From positions 32,997,748 through 33,061,747 of the forward strand of contig JAVLUZ010000154.1 of assembly GCA_036768485.1 (NCBI GenBank): DNA of 64,000 nucleotides, in the 5' to 3' direction. How positions within the stretch are numbered: position 1 is the first letter of the stretch; every line of letters begins with the position of its first letter. Source of the stretch: Mermis nigrescens (lineage: Eukaryota; Nematoda; Enoplea; Mermithida; Mermithidae). The notes below the pieces were generated by a model. It was given only the letters and a program-made list of their open reading frames with translations, had not been told where the DNA came from and did not search any database. The position numbers were made by a program, and so were the translations under genes. Positions 12,245 to 24,867 of the stretch are shown here, piece after piece.

Positions 12245-13656
12245 CACACATTCCCATAGGGGTGGGGGTGAGGGGGTATTACCCCTGTAGGGTCCAAGTG
12301 GTGAAAACCTTTTGAATTTTTCGAGCTTAGTTTTTACTATGGAAAAAGTGCACTTAACTATTAGAATTTCATGAAGTGATGCAGTATTTTGGAATGAAAG
12401 CAAGAGTAAATAGACAAACTATTTCTATAAAACATGCATGTAACAGCTCAAAAGTTTGGAAGAGGGTGTCCTCGGCATACATTAAATTGCTGGAAATTTC
12501 GGGTGAGGGTCCCTGGCCAGTTTAAGAAGATGGGGGAGGTTTGCGACTCCAATTTCAGGCCAAAATTGCAAAAACACTTAAGAATAGCCAAAAAACGCAA
12601 GTTTTCGCCAAAAAAATGGTGGAGGAAGGTCAAAAATTTTCTGACTTTGAAGGCGGTGCTGGGTCAAAAGCGTGGTGGAGAATCGCCCAAACAACCTGTT
12701 ACGTTCATGTTTCTCAGTCATTTGGGGGGGGTAAGCGGCCCCGATTTTCGGCCAAAAGTGGCAAAAACATCTAAAAATAGCCAAAAAGCGCTAGTTTTCG
12801 CCAAAAATGGGGGAGGATGGGTCAAAATTTCCTCAAAAAATGCGGGTTTTCGCCAAAAATCGATTTCGGCTCGTGCATTTATTTTAGGAGCCATTTTTAT
12901 ACAATGTTAAAATACTTTCTGGGGCAAAGTGATAGTAATTTTGAACCTTCTTTCAGTATTTTTTTAGAAATTTCAAAAATTTTCCGCGCTTCGCGCAAAA
13001 TATCACTAATATACTGTAGTTAGATTCAAAGGAGCATTAAATACTCCAAAATCAATCTTTGTGTAATATAGGCATATTTATGCAGATTCAAATATCTTTT
13101 GTATCTATTTCTACTGTTTTTATGCAAAAAATAAGTACTGTTTAATATTTTTGCACTTTTTTCCCTTCAATGATAAAATTGACTAATTTATCTCGATATT
13201 ACGTTGGATTTATAAGCGCAGTGGTGCTTATTACAAGATTTGATTGGCATATTACAATTTCTTTAATATTTCTGATTTTGTAGTACAAGTTGTTTTAGCT
13301 TTTCCAGTCGAGTTTTATGTGTAAATTTCATCAAAATCCCATAAAAATATCGGCTCTTCGCGCCAGAGTAATATTATCAACTAAATTCAGGCCAAATCGT
13401 CATATTTAGGTCTGCAGGTGGGTCGCAGGTCACACACTGGTAGTATGTAAAAATTTGTATATTTAATAATATATTTAAATAATACATCTACAAAAATTTG
13501 TACGCTCATTCAAAGACTTTTTCTGAGATCTTTATACATGCACAAAGAAGCTCGTTCAAAAAATCATGTCGGCTAATAATAATACACCACTTAATTCACT
13601 AGTCCCCCATTTTAAGATTTCACCCCTCCCTCAACTCTGGACCTTGGGAATTTATG
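12245..13656. mobile_element. H-family hAT-like element
   Basis: It starts CACACATTCCCATAGGGG and ends ACCTTGGGAATTTATG. The flanks TTCGGCAG (12237-12244) and TTCGACAG (13657-13664) are an 8-bp duplication with one mismatch. The interior shows repeated 'ttttcgccaaaaat' words and the CGCGCTTCGCGC palindrome near 12990. The 158-codon open frame at 12434-12910 is made of these repeats and is not treated as a gene. Confidence 0.8.
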
Positions 13657-13929
13657 TTCGACAGTTTCTCTAAGCAAGCGATTTCGCGTGGGCTCATATA
13701 TCAAAAGTAGTTGTTAATGTTATTAGTAGGTATCAGACACAGTACACACAGCGCTACCTCTCATTTATATTAGCATTCTTGCACACTGAGAGGAGTAAGG
13801 AAAATCACTGGATACTTGAGTGAAACATATAAAATAATTAAGCACGAGGCATCTAATAATACACCCAGTAGTTGTGTAATCACAGGTAGCGCGTTAGCGC
13901 GTACCTATAATATACTTGGGTACCCCCAA

Positions 13930-16845
13930 CACCTGGGCACCCCCCTACAGCTATAACGGGACACTTCTGGAAGGTGCGGTTTTTTTAAAAGAAAGATAAT
14001 AAAAAAATTCGCTGCCCGTGTTTTTTGTTTTTCTTGAAACTCAAAATTGACTGTGTAAAGAAGGTGTAAAGTTTTTGTGTAACGTTATAACATAGGACAA
14101 ATTTTGGGACCTTTTTACTGCGGCATGTGGACAACTGAGTATTGATGACTCGAAGGATTGAACAGAATAGGATAATAGAGGGATGAATTCTACAGATGAC
14201 ACTTTTTTTGTTTTTTGAAATTCGCATTATTTATCGAACGGCAGTGTAAAGAGTGCGAAAATCTGGGGGTGAAAAAGCACTTTTTGGTCGAGTTTTCAAC
14301 CTTCCTATGTCCGATACTAACTCCGGTTATGAGGTTTTTAAAATGTTTTCTGACAGAAATGTAGAGCGGATCAAGGGCTACATTCTGCATATAAGCAAAG
14401 TCTTGTATGCTCTATGGTGAGTTAGATCCTGGGGTTTAAAGTTTACACTCTAGTGGATGGTGTAAAAAAACGGATTTTAACTAAGATTTCTCTGCCAAAT
14501 TTTTCCGCTTATGAGTCAGTGCAAATCGAAGACAGCATTAATAAAGTGCCTCACAGGGGCTAAACATCGCAGCAAACCGCATTTAAAAAAACGCAATATT
14601 GAGTTATTTATGGGGGTGTAAAGTTCGAAATCAGAGGTAAAAAATGGGCTAAAAAACACGTTTTTTCCGAAGTTTGATTGATAAATCATGCCAAATAATT
14701 TTTGCAACAGAATTTTGGCACACAGGAATGTACTACGATTTAAAAGCTACAAATTGTACCAAACCGAATTTCTTTAAACTCAATGGGGAGTTCGGTACGG
14801 AATTTTAAAGTTTACAGTGTTCTAAATGATGGAAAATACGTTTTTGTTGCGTTTTTTGTTCGCCACTTTCTCCGTCCAGAAGTCGGGATAAGTCTAATAG
14901 AATAAAAATAAAGTGCTTTATATCGGGTGCATGTCAAAGCAAATTGTCTATACATTAATATTTAGCGAGTGTAAAGTCAAAAATTTGGAGTTTTAAATGC
15001 GTTTCTGTCTTGTTTTTTCTGCCTGCTTCTCCGGTTACGAGTCAGGGACACGTTTATCAAGTCTAGAAATGGACCAGGAATCAAATTTGATATGCCAGTC
15101 TGGCGCATATGTTTACACTCTACGGTGTTGTAAAGTAGTTTACACCAATTGTTAGTTTGCCCATAGAACATTATGTAGACTTAATTTTTTCATAAATATT
15201 AATCGTAATATCGGAACAATATCAAAATTACGAATCTGACTAAAATCTTCTTTACACTAGGTGTTTACATGAAGTTTACACTACATATATATTTATCTTC
15301 GTTTTGAGCATTCCTGAAACCTAATTTTTTCTTGGAGCCTAGAAGTTTTCAAAGGATCAAATGTGAGACGTCACGTAGGCGCGTTTGTTTACATCCAACA
15401 GTGATGTAAAGTAGTTTACATTCATTGTTTATATGTCCTCAGACCATTGTAGAGACATAATTTTTTCATGAATGTTGATCATAATATCCGAGTAATTTTT
15501 TACACTGCATGTTAGCCTTTGTTCTAGAGCATTGCAAAAATCGAAATTTTTTCCTGAGATATAAAAATTTACAGGGAATGAAATATATACGTCAATTGGG
15601 CGCGCTTGCTTACACTCAGCAGTATTGCAAAGTGGTTTAAACCTAATGTTTATTGTCTTTAAAACATTATGGAGACTCATTTTTCCATAAATGTTGAAAG
15701 AAATATCGGAGCAATATCAAAATTACGAATCCGACTAAAATATTCTTTACGCTATGTGTTTGTGTAAAGTTTACGTTACGTGTTAACCTAATTCGATAGA
15801 CTTGCAGAGACTTTGTAACTGAAGTCAAGAAATTTTCAAGGATTCATATGTGAGACATCAATTAAGTGAGTTTGTTTACCCTCAAAAGTAATCTAAAGTG
15901 ATTTAAAAATTATGTTCAAGTGTCCTTAGATCATTGAAGAGATGTAATTTTGTCTTAAATGGGTTGCATTAAAGTTAAATCTTTCTTAGCCGTGTTTATA
16001 ATATGTTTCACAAAATCTTGCACATGGAGAGCTATCGTTTAATTGATGTAAATTGCCTGCAAAAGTGGTTTAAAATGAACCAGCAATCACACTACTGTGC
16101 ACAGAAGTCGACAAAGATATACAGCTTTATTGTAATCATGTACATTAATAAGCCGTAAACTGTTAGTATTCTCTACACCTAGTAGTTGTGTAAAGTTTGC
16201 ACTATTCATTTGTTGTTAATATGTAGTCTATACTACAAATTTATTTTACTACCAAATCAAAGCGTTAGTGTTCCTTACATTTGATATTTGCGTGAAGTTT
16301 TTGAATTTTTGCCGAAAATCTTTGCCTTCTAATTTACCAACATCCCGCCTTTTCCATTTTCTTGAAGTTTAAAATCTTTTATAATTCTCTCATAATTTAA
16401 TGGTAGGTTTTAACTTTAAGTTTCTCTTGGTTTACAACTCTCGCTTAGCAAGCTCATTTTTCAAAACTTTTTCATAGTGATCAGATTAGTTGCGTTTAGT
16501 TTGGAATTGGTGGACGGTCGTTATTTTATTACTCGGCTTAAATAAACCAAGTGACTATCTTTTGATTATTTTCTTCATCAGCAAATTTCGAAAACACCCA
16601 ATTTTCAATTTGAAAATTGATCCAATTTTCAATTTGAAAATTGAAAATTGGGTGTTTTCAATTTCAAAAGTCACAACACATTGTGCTTGTGTATTGATTG
16701 AGTGAGGATTTGCAATGTGAATTCGTTGGTTAAATTTTTGTGCTTGATTATAAGTGAACTGCACATTAAGAAGAAATAACTTAATGCAGTTTTGACCTGA
16801 TAATGGATGGTGTCTATAAGGTTGTACCCGTCTTTTTTTCATATA
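13930..16845 (+). repeat. 2.93-kb repeat unit, copy 1 of a direct tandem duplication
   Basis: The unit starts at CACCTGGGCACCCC and is repeated almost base for base from 16846, offset about 2,932. A diverged inverted copy is at 29430-32129. It has no long reading frame. Its middle (15100-15960) is itself a degenerate tandem repeat of about 220-280 bp, keyed by 'gtttacact..(about 20 nt)..gtaaagtagtttacac'. Near the end is an AT hairpin of CAATTTTCAATTTGAAAATTG blocks. Immediately upstream (13888-13912) is GGTAGCGCGTTAGCGCGTAC, which also borders the inverted copy. Confidence 0.85.
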
Positions 16846-19775
16846 CACCTGGGCACCCCCCCCCCCCCCCCCCCCCCTACAGCTATAACGGGACACTTCT
16901 GGAAGGTGCGGTTTTTTTTAAAAGAAAGATAATAAAAAAATTCGCTGCCCGTGTTTTTTGTTTTTCTTGAAACTCAAAATTGACTGTGTAAAGAAGGTGT
17001 AAAGTTTTTGTGTAACGTTATAACATAGGACAAATTTTGGGACCTTTTTACTGCGGCATGTGGACAACTGAGTATTGATGACTCGAAGGATTGAACAGAA
17101 TAGGATAATAGAGGGATGAATTCTACAGATGACACTTTTTTTGTTTTTGAAATTCGCATTATTTATCGAACGGCAGTGTAAAGAGTGCGAAAATCTGGGA
17201 GTGAAAAAGCACTTTTTGGTCGAGTTTTTCAACCTTCCTATGTCCGATACTAACTCCGGTTATGAGGTTTTTCAAATGTTTTCTGACAGAAATGTAGAGC
17301 GGATCAAGGGCTACATTCTGCATATAAACAAAGTCTTGTATGCTCTATGGTGAGTTAGATCCTGGGGTTTAAAGTTTACACTCTAGTGGATGGTGTAAGA
17401 AAAAACGGATTTTAACTAAGATTTCTCTGCCAAATTTTTCCGCTTATGAGTCAGTGCAAATCGAAGACAGCATTAATAAAGTGCCTCACAGGGGCTAAAC
17501 ATCGCAGCAAACCGCATTTAAAAAAACGCAATATTGAGTTATTTATGGGGGTGTAAAGTTCGAAATCAGAGGTAAAAAATGGGCTAAAAAACACGTTTTT
17601 TCCGAAGTTTGATTGATAAATCATGCCAAATAATTTTTGCAACAGAATTTTGGCACACAGGAATGTACTACGATTTAAAAGCTACAAATTGTACCAAACC
17701 GAATTTCTTTAAACTCAATGGGGAGTTCGGTACGGAATTTTAAAGTTTACAGTGTTCTAAATGATGGAAAATACGTTTTTGTTGCGTTTTTGTTCGCCAC
17801 TTTCTCCGTCCAGAAGTCGGGATAAGTCTAATAGAATAAAAATAAAGTGCTTTATATCAGGTGCATGTCAAAGCAAATTGTCTATACATTAATATTTAGC
17901 GAGTGTAAAGTCAAAAATTTGGAGTTTTAAATGCGTTTCTGTCTTGTTTTTTCTGCCTGCTTCTCCGGTTACGAGTCAGGGACACGTTTATCAAGTCTAG
18001 AAATGGACCAGGAATCAAATTTGATATGCCAGTCTGGCGCATATGTTTACACTCTACGGTGTTGTAAAGTAGTTTACACCAATTGTTAGTTTGCCCATAG
18101 AACATTATGTAGACTTAATTTTTTCATAAATATTAATCGTAATATCGGAACAATATCAAAATTACGAATCTGACTAAAATCTTCTTTACACTAGGTGTTT
18201 GCATGAAGTTTACACTACATATATATTTATCTTCGTTTTTGAGCATTCCTGAAACCTAATTTTTTCTTGGAGCCTAGAAGTTTTCAAAGGATCAAATGTG
18301 AGACGTCACGTAGGCGCGTTTGTTTACATCCAACAGTGATGTAAAGTAGTTTACATTCATTGTTTATATGTCCTCAGACCATTGTAGAGACATAATTTTT
18401 TCATGAATGTTGATCATAATATCCGAGTAATTTTTTACACTGCATGTTAGCCTTTGTTCTAGAGCATTGCAAAAATCGAAATTTTTCCTGAGATATAAAA
18501 ATTTACAGGGAATGAAATATATACGTCAATTGGGCGCGCTTGCTTACACTCAGCAGTATTGCAAAGTGGTTTAAACCTAATGTTTATTGTCTTTAAAACA
18601 TTATGGAGACTCATTTTTCCATAAATGTTGAAAGAAATATCGGAGCAATATCAAAATTACGAATCCGACTAAAATATTCTTTACGCTATGTGTTTGTGTA
18701 AAGTTTACGTTACGTGTTAACCTAATTCGATAGACTTGCAGGAGCTTTGTAACTGAAGTCAAGAAATTTTCAAGGATTCATATGTGAGACATCAATTAAG
18801 TGAGTTTGTTTACCCTCAAAAGTAATCTAAAGTGATTTAAAAATTATGTTCAAGTGTCCTTAGATCATTGAAGAGATGTAATTTTGTCTTAAATGGGTTG
18901 CATTAAAGTTAAATCTTTCTTAGCCGTGTTTATAATATGTTTCACAAAATCTTGCACATGGAGAGCTATCGTTTAATTGATGTAAATTGCCTGCAAAAGT
19001 GGTTTAAAATGAACCAGCAATCACACTACTGTGCACAGAAGTCGACAAAGATATACAGCTTTATTGTAATCATGTACATTAATAAGCCGTAAACTGTTAG
19101 TATTCTCTACACCTAGTAGTTGTGTAAAGTTTGCACTATTCATTTGTTGTTAATATGTAGTCTATATCTACAAATTTATTTTACTACCAAATCAAAGCGT
19201 TAGTGTTCCTTACATTTGATATTTGCGTGAAGTTTTTGAATTTTTGCCGAAAATCTTTGCCTTCTAATTTACCAACATCCCGCCTTTTCCATTTTCTTGA
19301 AGTTTAAAATCTTTTATAATTCTCTCATAATTTAATGGTAGGTTTTAACTTTAAGTTTCTCTTGGTTTACAACTCTCGCTAGCAAGCTCATTTTCAAAAC
19401 TTTTTCATAGTGATCAGATTAGTTGCGTTTAGTTTGGAATTGGTGGACGGTCGTTATTTTATTACTCGGCTTAAATAAACCAAGTGACTATCTTTTGATT
19501 ATTTTCTTCATCGCAAATTCAAACACCCAATTTTCAATTTGAAAATTACCCAATTTTCAATTTGAAAATTGATCAATTTCAATTTGAAAATTGAAAATTG
19601 GGTGTTTTCAATTTCAAAAGTCACAACACATTGTGCTTGTGTATTGATTGAGTGAGGATTTGCAATGTGAATTCGTTGGTTAAATTTTTGTGCTTGATTA
19701 TAAGTGAACTGCACATTAAGAAGAAATAACTTAATGCAGTTTTAATTTGAAAATGGATGGTGTCAATAAGGTTGT
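16846..19775 (+). repeat. 2.93-kb repeat unit, copy 2 of the tandem duplication
   Basis: It is nearly identical to copy 1, with scattered single-base differences, small indels, and a short deletion/rearrangement in the AT hairpin block (19530-19600). The join with copy 1 contains a run of 22 C (16856-16877). The high identity points to a recent duplication or an assembly-generated tandem. Confidence 0.85.
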
Positions 19776-19917
19776 CTTGTTTAAAAAGGATAATGCTGAT
19801 GTTAAGAACAATATTGTTTTCCGCGTTCTTGGACTGTTGTCATTATTGTGGCATGTTACTGATTGTGTTTACTGACTGATGTACTGAAATCACGCTAATT
19901 AAAAGTAGTTCGTACTA

Positions 19918-20692
19918 GCAAAGAAAAATGCTCCGATGGAACAGAAAAGATGAATATACTTGGAATTGTGGATTATTATGGATGTAAAAGGAGGGGACTA
20001 GGAAAAATCTACCTAAAGTCGGAAAATCTGCTAAAAATCACACTTTCACCACAAAGCAGCGCAAAAAATCGATGTATATTCTGCGGCCTCTAAAAAAGTG
20101 TCTTTTTTAAATAATGTTCGAAGTTTCAGATAAGAGTGTATAAACGAAATCTATCAAGGTTACTTTTTTAAATTGCTGGCACCTGATTGATAGAAAACTA
20201 AGAGGTATTGTATTCAAAAGTTGTTTTGTTTTATGAGCATTATAGCAAGCAAAGCAGGAGCCGATTGATTAGTGCACACAATCGTTTCGGGCATGCTAGT
20301 GTATCTACATTAAGTCTGTTTCTAGTCAACTTATGTACGTGTTTCCTACTGTTTTTAACCAACCATGTCTTCAATTGTCTTCGATGTTTTGCTTTTTCAT
20401 TCAATTGGCTTGGAAGACTGTTAGTTTACTTAATATCATTTCCCATAGCCACTGCACAGCTAACGTGCTGCTGTTTCAATCATTGTTATGGTTGAATATT
20501 TGTTTAATCTGTTGTGCCATTTTTTGAATATACATCGATTTTTGTCGTTGCTTTGAGAAAGTGTATGTAGTTTTTAGCAGATTTCCTCGTCTTTTGGCTT
20601 GATTTTTCCTAGTCCCCTCCTTTTACATCCATAATAATCCACAATTCCAAGTATATTCATCTTTTTTGTTCCATCGGAGCATTTTTCTTTGC
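19918..20692. mobile_element. Long-inverted-repeat MITE flanked by TA (Tc1/mariner-like), copy 1
   Basis: The arms begin GCAAAGAAAAATGCTCCGAT and read back as the complement at the right end. They extend over roughly 100 bases with small differences. TA dinucleotides flank both ends (19916-19917, 20693-20694), the target duplication typical of Tc1/mariner elements. Copy 2 is at 27885-28666. The open frames inside are not recognisable proteins. Confidence 0.65.
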
Positions 20693-21100
20693 TAGTGTTT
20701 ACTCTATTCGTTTATTGTTGGTGTGTGAAGTTTACACTACAAATTTATTTTACTTCCAGAGCGTTGCAAATTGTGAAATTTTTTCAAAATGTATTCCGTA
20801 AGGCCAGGATTACGAATCTGACTGTATGTCTTCTTTACACCAGTAGTTGTGTATAGTTTACGCTGAAATTATATCTTTAGTTTCAGAGCGTTGCAAGAGC
20901 TTAATTTTCCAATGTTCTATGTAACGCCAGGATTAGGAATCTGAAAGTAAGTATTCTTTTTACCTAGTAGTTGCATGAAGTTCATGTTGATTACATTTGG
21001 TTTGTTTAAATGAGGTACATAAGGTTGTCTTCTTTGAAAAAGATAATGCTGATGTTCAGACTAATATTGTCTTCCAAGCGTTCTTGGACTGCTGTCATCA
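20693..21100 (+). repeat. Degenerate copies of the TTTACAC-type repeat
   Basis: This stretch repeats 'gtgaagtttacactacaaatttattttacttccagagcgttgcaa' type wording twice (about 20730 and 20850) with 'acgaatctgac' between. These are the modules of the 2.93-kb unit, so this is a diverged extension of that repeat. No gene is seen. Confidence 0.5.
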
Positions 21101-21299
21101 CTGTTTTTATTTTGTACGAGACAAAGATTTTGAGACTCGTACAAAGATTTTCGGAGCCATCTTTGTACAATGTACAAAGACTCTTTGCGCCAAATATGAT
21201 GACATTGTATTTAGCTCCAAGCGCGGGATATTAAACACTCCAAAATCTATCTTTAAGCATCTTTTGTACAAATTTAAGCATCTTTTATATCTATCTCCA

Positions 21300-22144
21300 C
21301 TCTTTTATAAAGATTTTATGCAGAAAAAAGAAATATTAAACAACTTTGCACTGTTTTCTGCCGTTTGAAGATAAAATTGACTTTTTGTCTTTGCGTTGCT
21401 TTTGTTCAAATTTTAACGTTTCGATTCAAAATTAAGGTGCCAATTTCACAAGACCCCTTTGGGAGGAGCGCTAGGGCGCTGCCACCCGAGACCACTGCCC
21501 TCCGCCCTAGAACAGATGTGTCCATTGTATTCTCATTATATTATAGTATTTGGGTAGCAAAATTTACAAAGTTTACAGCTCTAGTGGTCGCAAAACGTCC
21601 ATCCTTTGGTCCCTCCTTACGTTTTTAAAATACTTTGGTCGTGCCCTTTACATGGGCAGCAAGAAAATTCTGGGGGGTACAAGATTTTTGGTCAAAAGAT
21701 GGCCTTAAAAATGGTGGTATGGCGAAAAAACACTATTTTTCGACGTTTTTCATCGAGCACTATCCATTGGCATCAAAAAATTGCGAAAAAAAACGAAAAA
21801 AATTTCAAACATTGAATTCTGGGGGGGTTTGATTTCTGGAAGGAGGGTATTTTGGTTTCTCAGGGGGTGCATACCCCCCAAACCCCCACGCCCAGGTGTG
21901 CATAAGACAATTTTTTGACCTTTGAAAATTTTTTTCACCCCCGCCCCCCAGAAATTTTTTCGCCCTCCAGAATTTTAGTGCTGCCCACCTATGGTCAGGA
22001 TAGGTAAAATTGCCAAAAATGTTACTAAATATAGAATTCTAGAGTTTCAAACTTTGGGGCGGGGTTACAAACCCCCAAACCTCACCTCCTTCATGCCCAT
22101 GTTTGGTCGGGCCCCTTAGAAACAAAATGCTGGACACAGGCCTG
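21300..22144. mobile_element. K-family hAT-like fragment with inserted F elements
   Basis: The right end ACACAGGCCTG at 22144 and the 'gcaaaatttacaaagtttacagctctagtggtcg' type segment near 21555 belong to the K family. The K sequence 'tttggtcgtgccc' stops at about 21650 and resumes near 22100. In between are an F-like element (21651-21898, ending CGCCCAGGTGTG) and an inverted F fragment ending CTGCCCACCTATG at about 21992. Confidence 0.55.
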
Positions 22145-22298
22145 TATCTGATTGCTATATTCGATTAAGTCGGATTTCGATTTTAGCATATCGTTCACGT
22201 TCACCATGAAATGCTATCTGCTAACTAGCTCTCTTGTGCATTTCAATAGGCTTCTGCAGTTTTTCGGCAATTTATATGCAAGAACTTCTGATTCACTG

Positions 22299-22462
22299 CA
22301 GGCACGTAGCTGGTTGTCCTATTTTGGGGACCAACATCAATTTTGGGGGGACTAAGCCCAAAAATAGCACAAAATAACGTTTAAAAAGTCATATTTTTCC
22401 GATTTTTCTGAATTTTGGGGGAGGTCTGGTCCGACCCCCATTTCCCCAGGGCTACGTGCCTG
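22299..22462. mobile_element. Small hAT-like MITE with perfect target duplication
   Basis: Inverted ends CAGGCACGTAGC and GCTACGTGCCTG enclose 164 bases. Both flanks are ATTCACTG (22291-22298, 22463-22470), a perfect 8-bp duplication. The interior is a decayed hairpin with 'ttttgggggga...' on one side and 'gacccccattt' on the other. Confidence 0.9.
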
Positions 22463-22470
22463 ATTCACTG

Positions 22471-23069
22471 GGTGTCAGACTGTCAGTCAATTGTCAAGTC
22501 AATTAATATTTGTACTTTACTTTTTCAGACATTTCTATTGGAAGACCAGCGGGTTAGAATTTAATTACTAAATATACCTACCGTTCGAGCGCTCTTTGTG
22601 GATCATCTCTCAAAATTGCCTTGCCCTGCCACTATCTGAAACTTATAAAAAGAATTAACATTGCGGCATCTCTTTCTGCACTCACTAAACCGAAACCGAA
22701 AGTAATCTAAAAAGAACTGTTTAGTAATAATACTCAATAATACTTCATTTATTTTTTAGTATAAATTTATTTACAAGCAAATAACCAATCTGTGATCTGC
22801 GACCCACATGCTGTCCTGAAAGTTTTACTTTGTCTTATTTAGTTGTTAATATCAGTTCGGCGCGAGGCATCAAACGTTTACAATTTTTAAGTTAAATTTA
22901 CACGTAAAAATTGACTCAGAAAGCTAAAATACATTGTATTACAAAATCAGAAATGATACAGCAATTCCGATATCTTAGGTGCGCAAAATCAAACTTTCAG
23001 GAAGGGGTAAAATCAAAGACTTGGAGATAGTTAAGTGCGTTGTGAAATGGCTTCTACAGCGAAAAATCG
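22471..23069. other. AT-rich spacer, nothing recognised
   Basis: No gene is supported. Around 22850-22950 there is a fragment of the dispersed 'ttcggcgcgaggcatc...aaattgactcagaaagctaaaa' repeat, also seen at 8000-8060 and 51370-51440. Confidence 0.4.
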
Positions 23070-23077
23070 ATGGCATC

Positions 23078-23580
23078 CACTGGCGAATTTAGAGGGGACG
23101 GGGTCGGCCGCCCCCTATCGTCAAAAATATTTTGGCGCAATGAAGAATAGACGTGTATTTTTTTGATGATTTTAGCCATTTTTATCATGATTTTTAAAAT
23201 TTTTGGCGCCTTGCGCCGGGATAGTACTCATTAATGACATTTAGTGACTCTTTTGGCGCTCTAAAAAACTTAAATTCCTGTCGGAAGAGTAGTTTTTGTA
23301 CAGAACAAAGATTTTGTAGCCCCTGCAATGACTTCTCGAGTGTTCTTTCGGCGATTTGTGTCAGTTTCTGCATTGATTTTGAGAGTTTTTCTTATGAAAA
23401 AATCTCGAAAAATTCCTAGAATTTTTTTACTTTTTTGCATCAGAAATAATTCTGCCTATCAAAAGGCAGCCAAAAATCGGTACTTTGAGCATAATGTACG
23501 AATTTTCGGTCAATATTTGACACTTATAGGGAAAAATCGGGTCCTCCTACCCCCTGTCAAAAATCCCGGATCCGCCACTG
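23078..23580. mobile_element. hAT-like element with CACTGGCG ends
   Basis: The left end CACTGGCGAATTTAG pairs with the right end GGATCCGCCACTG. The flanks ATGGCATC (23070-23077) and ATGGTATC (23581-23588) differ at one base. A 196-bp relative is at 33052-33247. The interior has 'ggcgccttgcgccg' near 23206. Confidence 0.8.
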
Positions 23581-23619
23581 ATGGTATCGCTTTGTAAAAC
23601 CATCGTTTGCGAGCATTTG

Positions 23620-24290
23620 TGGAAAATATATAGCCTTTTTGAACTCCAAACATAGTTGCCTTATACATACATGCACAGCATGGGAATTCTGGGGGGGGGT
23701 GAAATTATAAAGTGCCTTTTTTGGGTCCAAAAATGGTAGGTACCTGTCAAAAACATGGTTTTTCAGCTATCTTTCTAGAGCATAAAAACATAAAAAAATT
23801 TCTAAAAATAATCAAAGAAGTCGGAACGAATTGAACAAAATATAGTCAAAGTTTGAGTATAGTGGTGCAAAGCGCCGAAAATTTGGCACTTTTGAGCAAA
23901 CAGCTCAAAATGCTCAAAAAAGCATTTTTTCTGCAAATTTTTAGAAAATTTTCGGGAACTTAAAAAAATCGCTAATTCTGGGAAGGTGGAAAAATTTTTG
24001 CGGGGTTGAAAATTTTTCTGAGGGGGGAACATCCCGCCAAGATCATGTATGCCTATATAGCCTTTTGGAGTCAAAAGAGCCATTTACCCTCTTTGAAGTT
24101 AACAAAATAGCTCCTTTTGAAACTCAGAAAAGCAACTATTCAGCATTTCTAGACTGACACTTTTTTGAGTTCAAAACTGTTATTTAGCTAGTTTTCTGAA
24201 CCCGAAAAAGGCTACTTATCAATATTCTTTCGGCCGAAACGACTATGCAGCTAAGCTATTAGTTTTTTAAAGCTCAGCGGAATAATACTT
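23620..24290 (+). repeat. Degenerate AGCTAT minisatellite interrupted by a hAT-like element
   Basis: Segments such as 'atatagcctttttgaactcc', 'aaatagctccttttgaaactcag' and 'aaaaagcaactattcagc' recur at roughly 35-45 base spacing on both sides of an inserted element (23667-24051). That insert begins CATACATGCACAGCATGGG and ends GATCATGTATG. It is a relative of 4629-5046, but its flanks do not give a clear duplication. The same minisatellite occurs inside the element at 46610-47055. Confidence 0.55.
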
Positions 24291-24297
24291 CTCTCAC

Positions 24298-24708
24298 CAT
24301 ACATGCACACTGGGGGTATGGGGTATCCTCCTACGAGGACTTTTGAGAAGCATACCACCTCAAGCGATTTTTGACCAAAACCGGTTGCTCGAACCATGAA
24401 AATGCGCCAAGTCAAATGACGTCAAAAGGTATAATTTCAAGTGTATATACTCGTTTTTCGTGCACTAAGCTATTCAATTCATTCATCCAGACACCTTTCT
24501 TCCATTATTTTGTATATATCTTACGTTAGAGATCATTCCATTGCCTTTGTTGCTATTGTTTTCATGTAAATTTAACCTATTAAAACAAAATGCAACGAAA
24601 AAAGCGCTAAAATTTGCATTAATCGGGTAATAAAATTACTCATTTACTCCCCTCCCCAAGGAAAATCGGTCTAACCCCTCTCAGAGCTTTTAAGCGTGTG
24701 CATGTGTG
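24298..24708. mobile_element. hAT-like element with CATACATGCACAC ends
   Basis: The left end CATACATGCACACTGGGGG and the right end GCGTGTGCATGTGTG are inverted. The flanks do not match convincingly, so the target duplication has decayed or the boundaries are off by a few bases. It lies just upstream of COA4 exon 1. Confidence 0.5.
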
Positions 24709-24867
24709 CTGATCGAATCTTGTAAAAACACCATTGCGCTAGTTCATTCAGGATTGTAACACAAGCTTTATGAACCACTACGTTTGTTTTATTTAGCGAT
24801 TGTTTCGATATGTATCAAAGGTATTATCTACGTTGCTGAGTCACGCTTTTATAGGCCCTGCCAAAAT

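Noticed and set aside
12434..12910. 158-codon open frame
   Set aside because: It lies entirely within an H-family element and consists of repeated 'ttttcgccaaaaat' text. Overlapping frames on both strands are equally open and no domain is visible.
20208..20527. Overlapping hydrophobic frames that recur at 28170-28536
   Set aside because: They recur because the TA-flanked MITE is present twice. The frames differ in position and do not keep a common protein sequence.
24784..24867. In-frame upstream ATG extending COA4 by 28 residues
   Set aside because: The extra residues resemble nothing in the family, and a plausible splice acceptor ends at 24854, so the stretch is more likely intron or 5'UTR.
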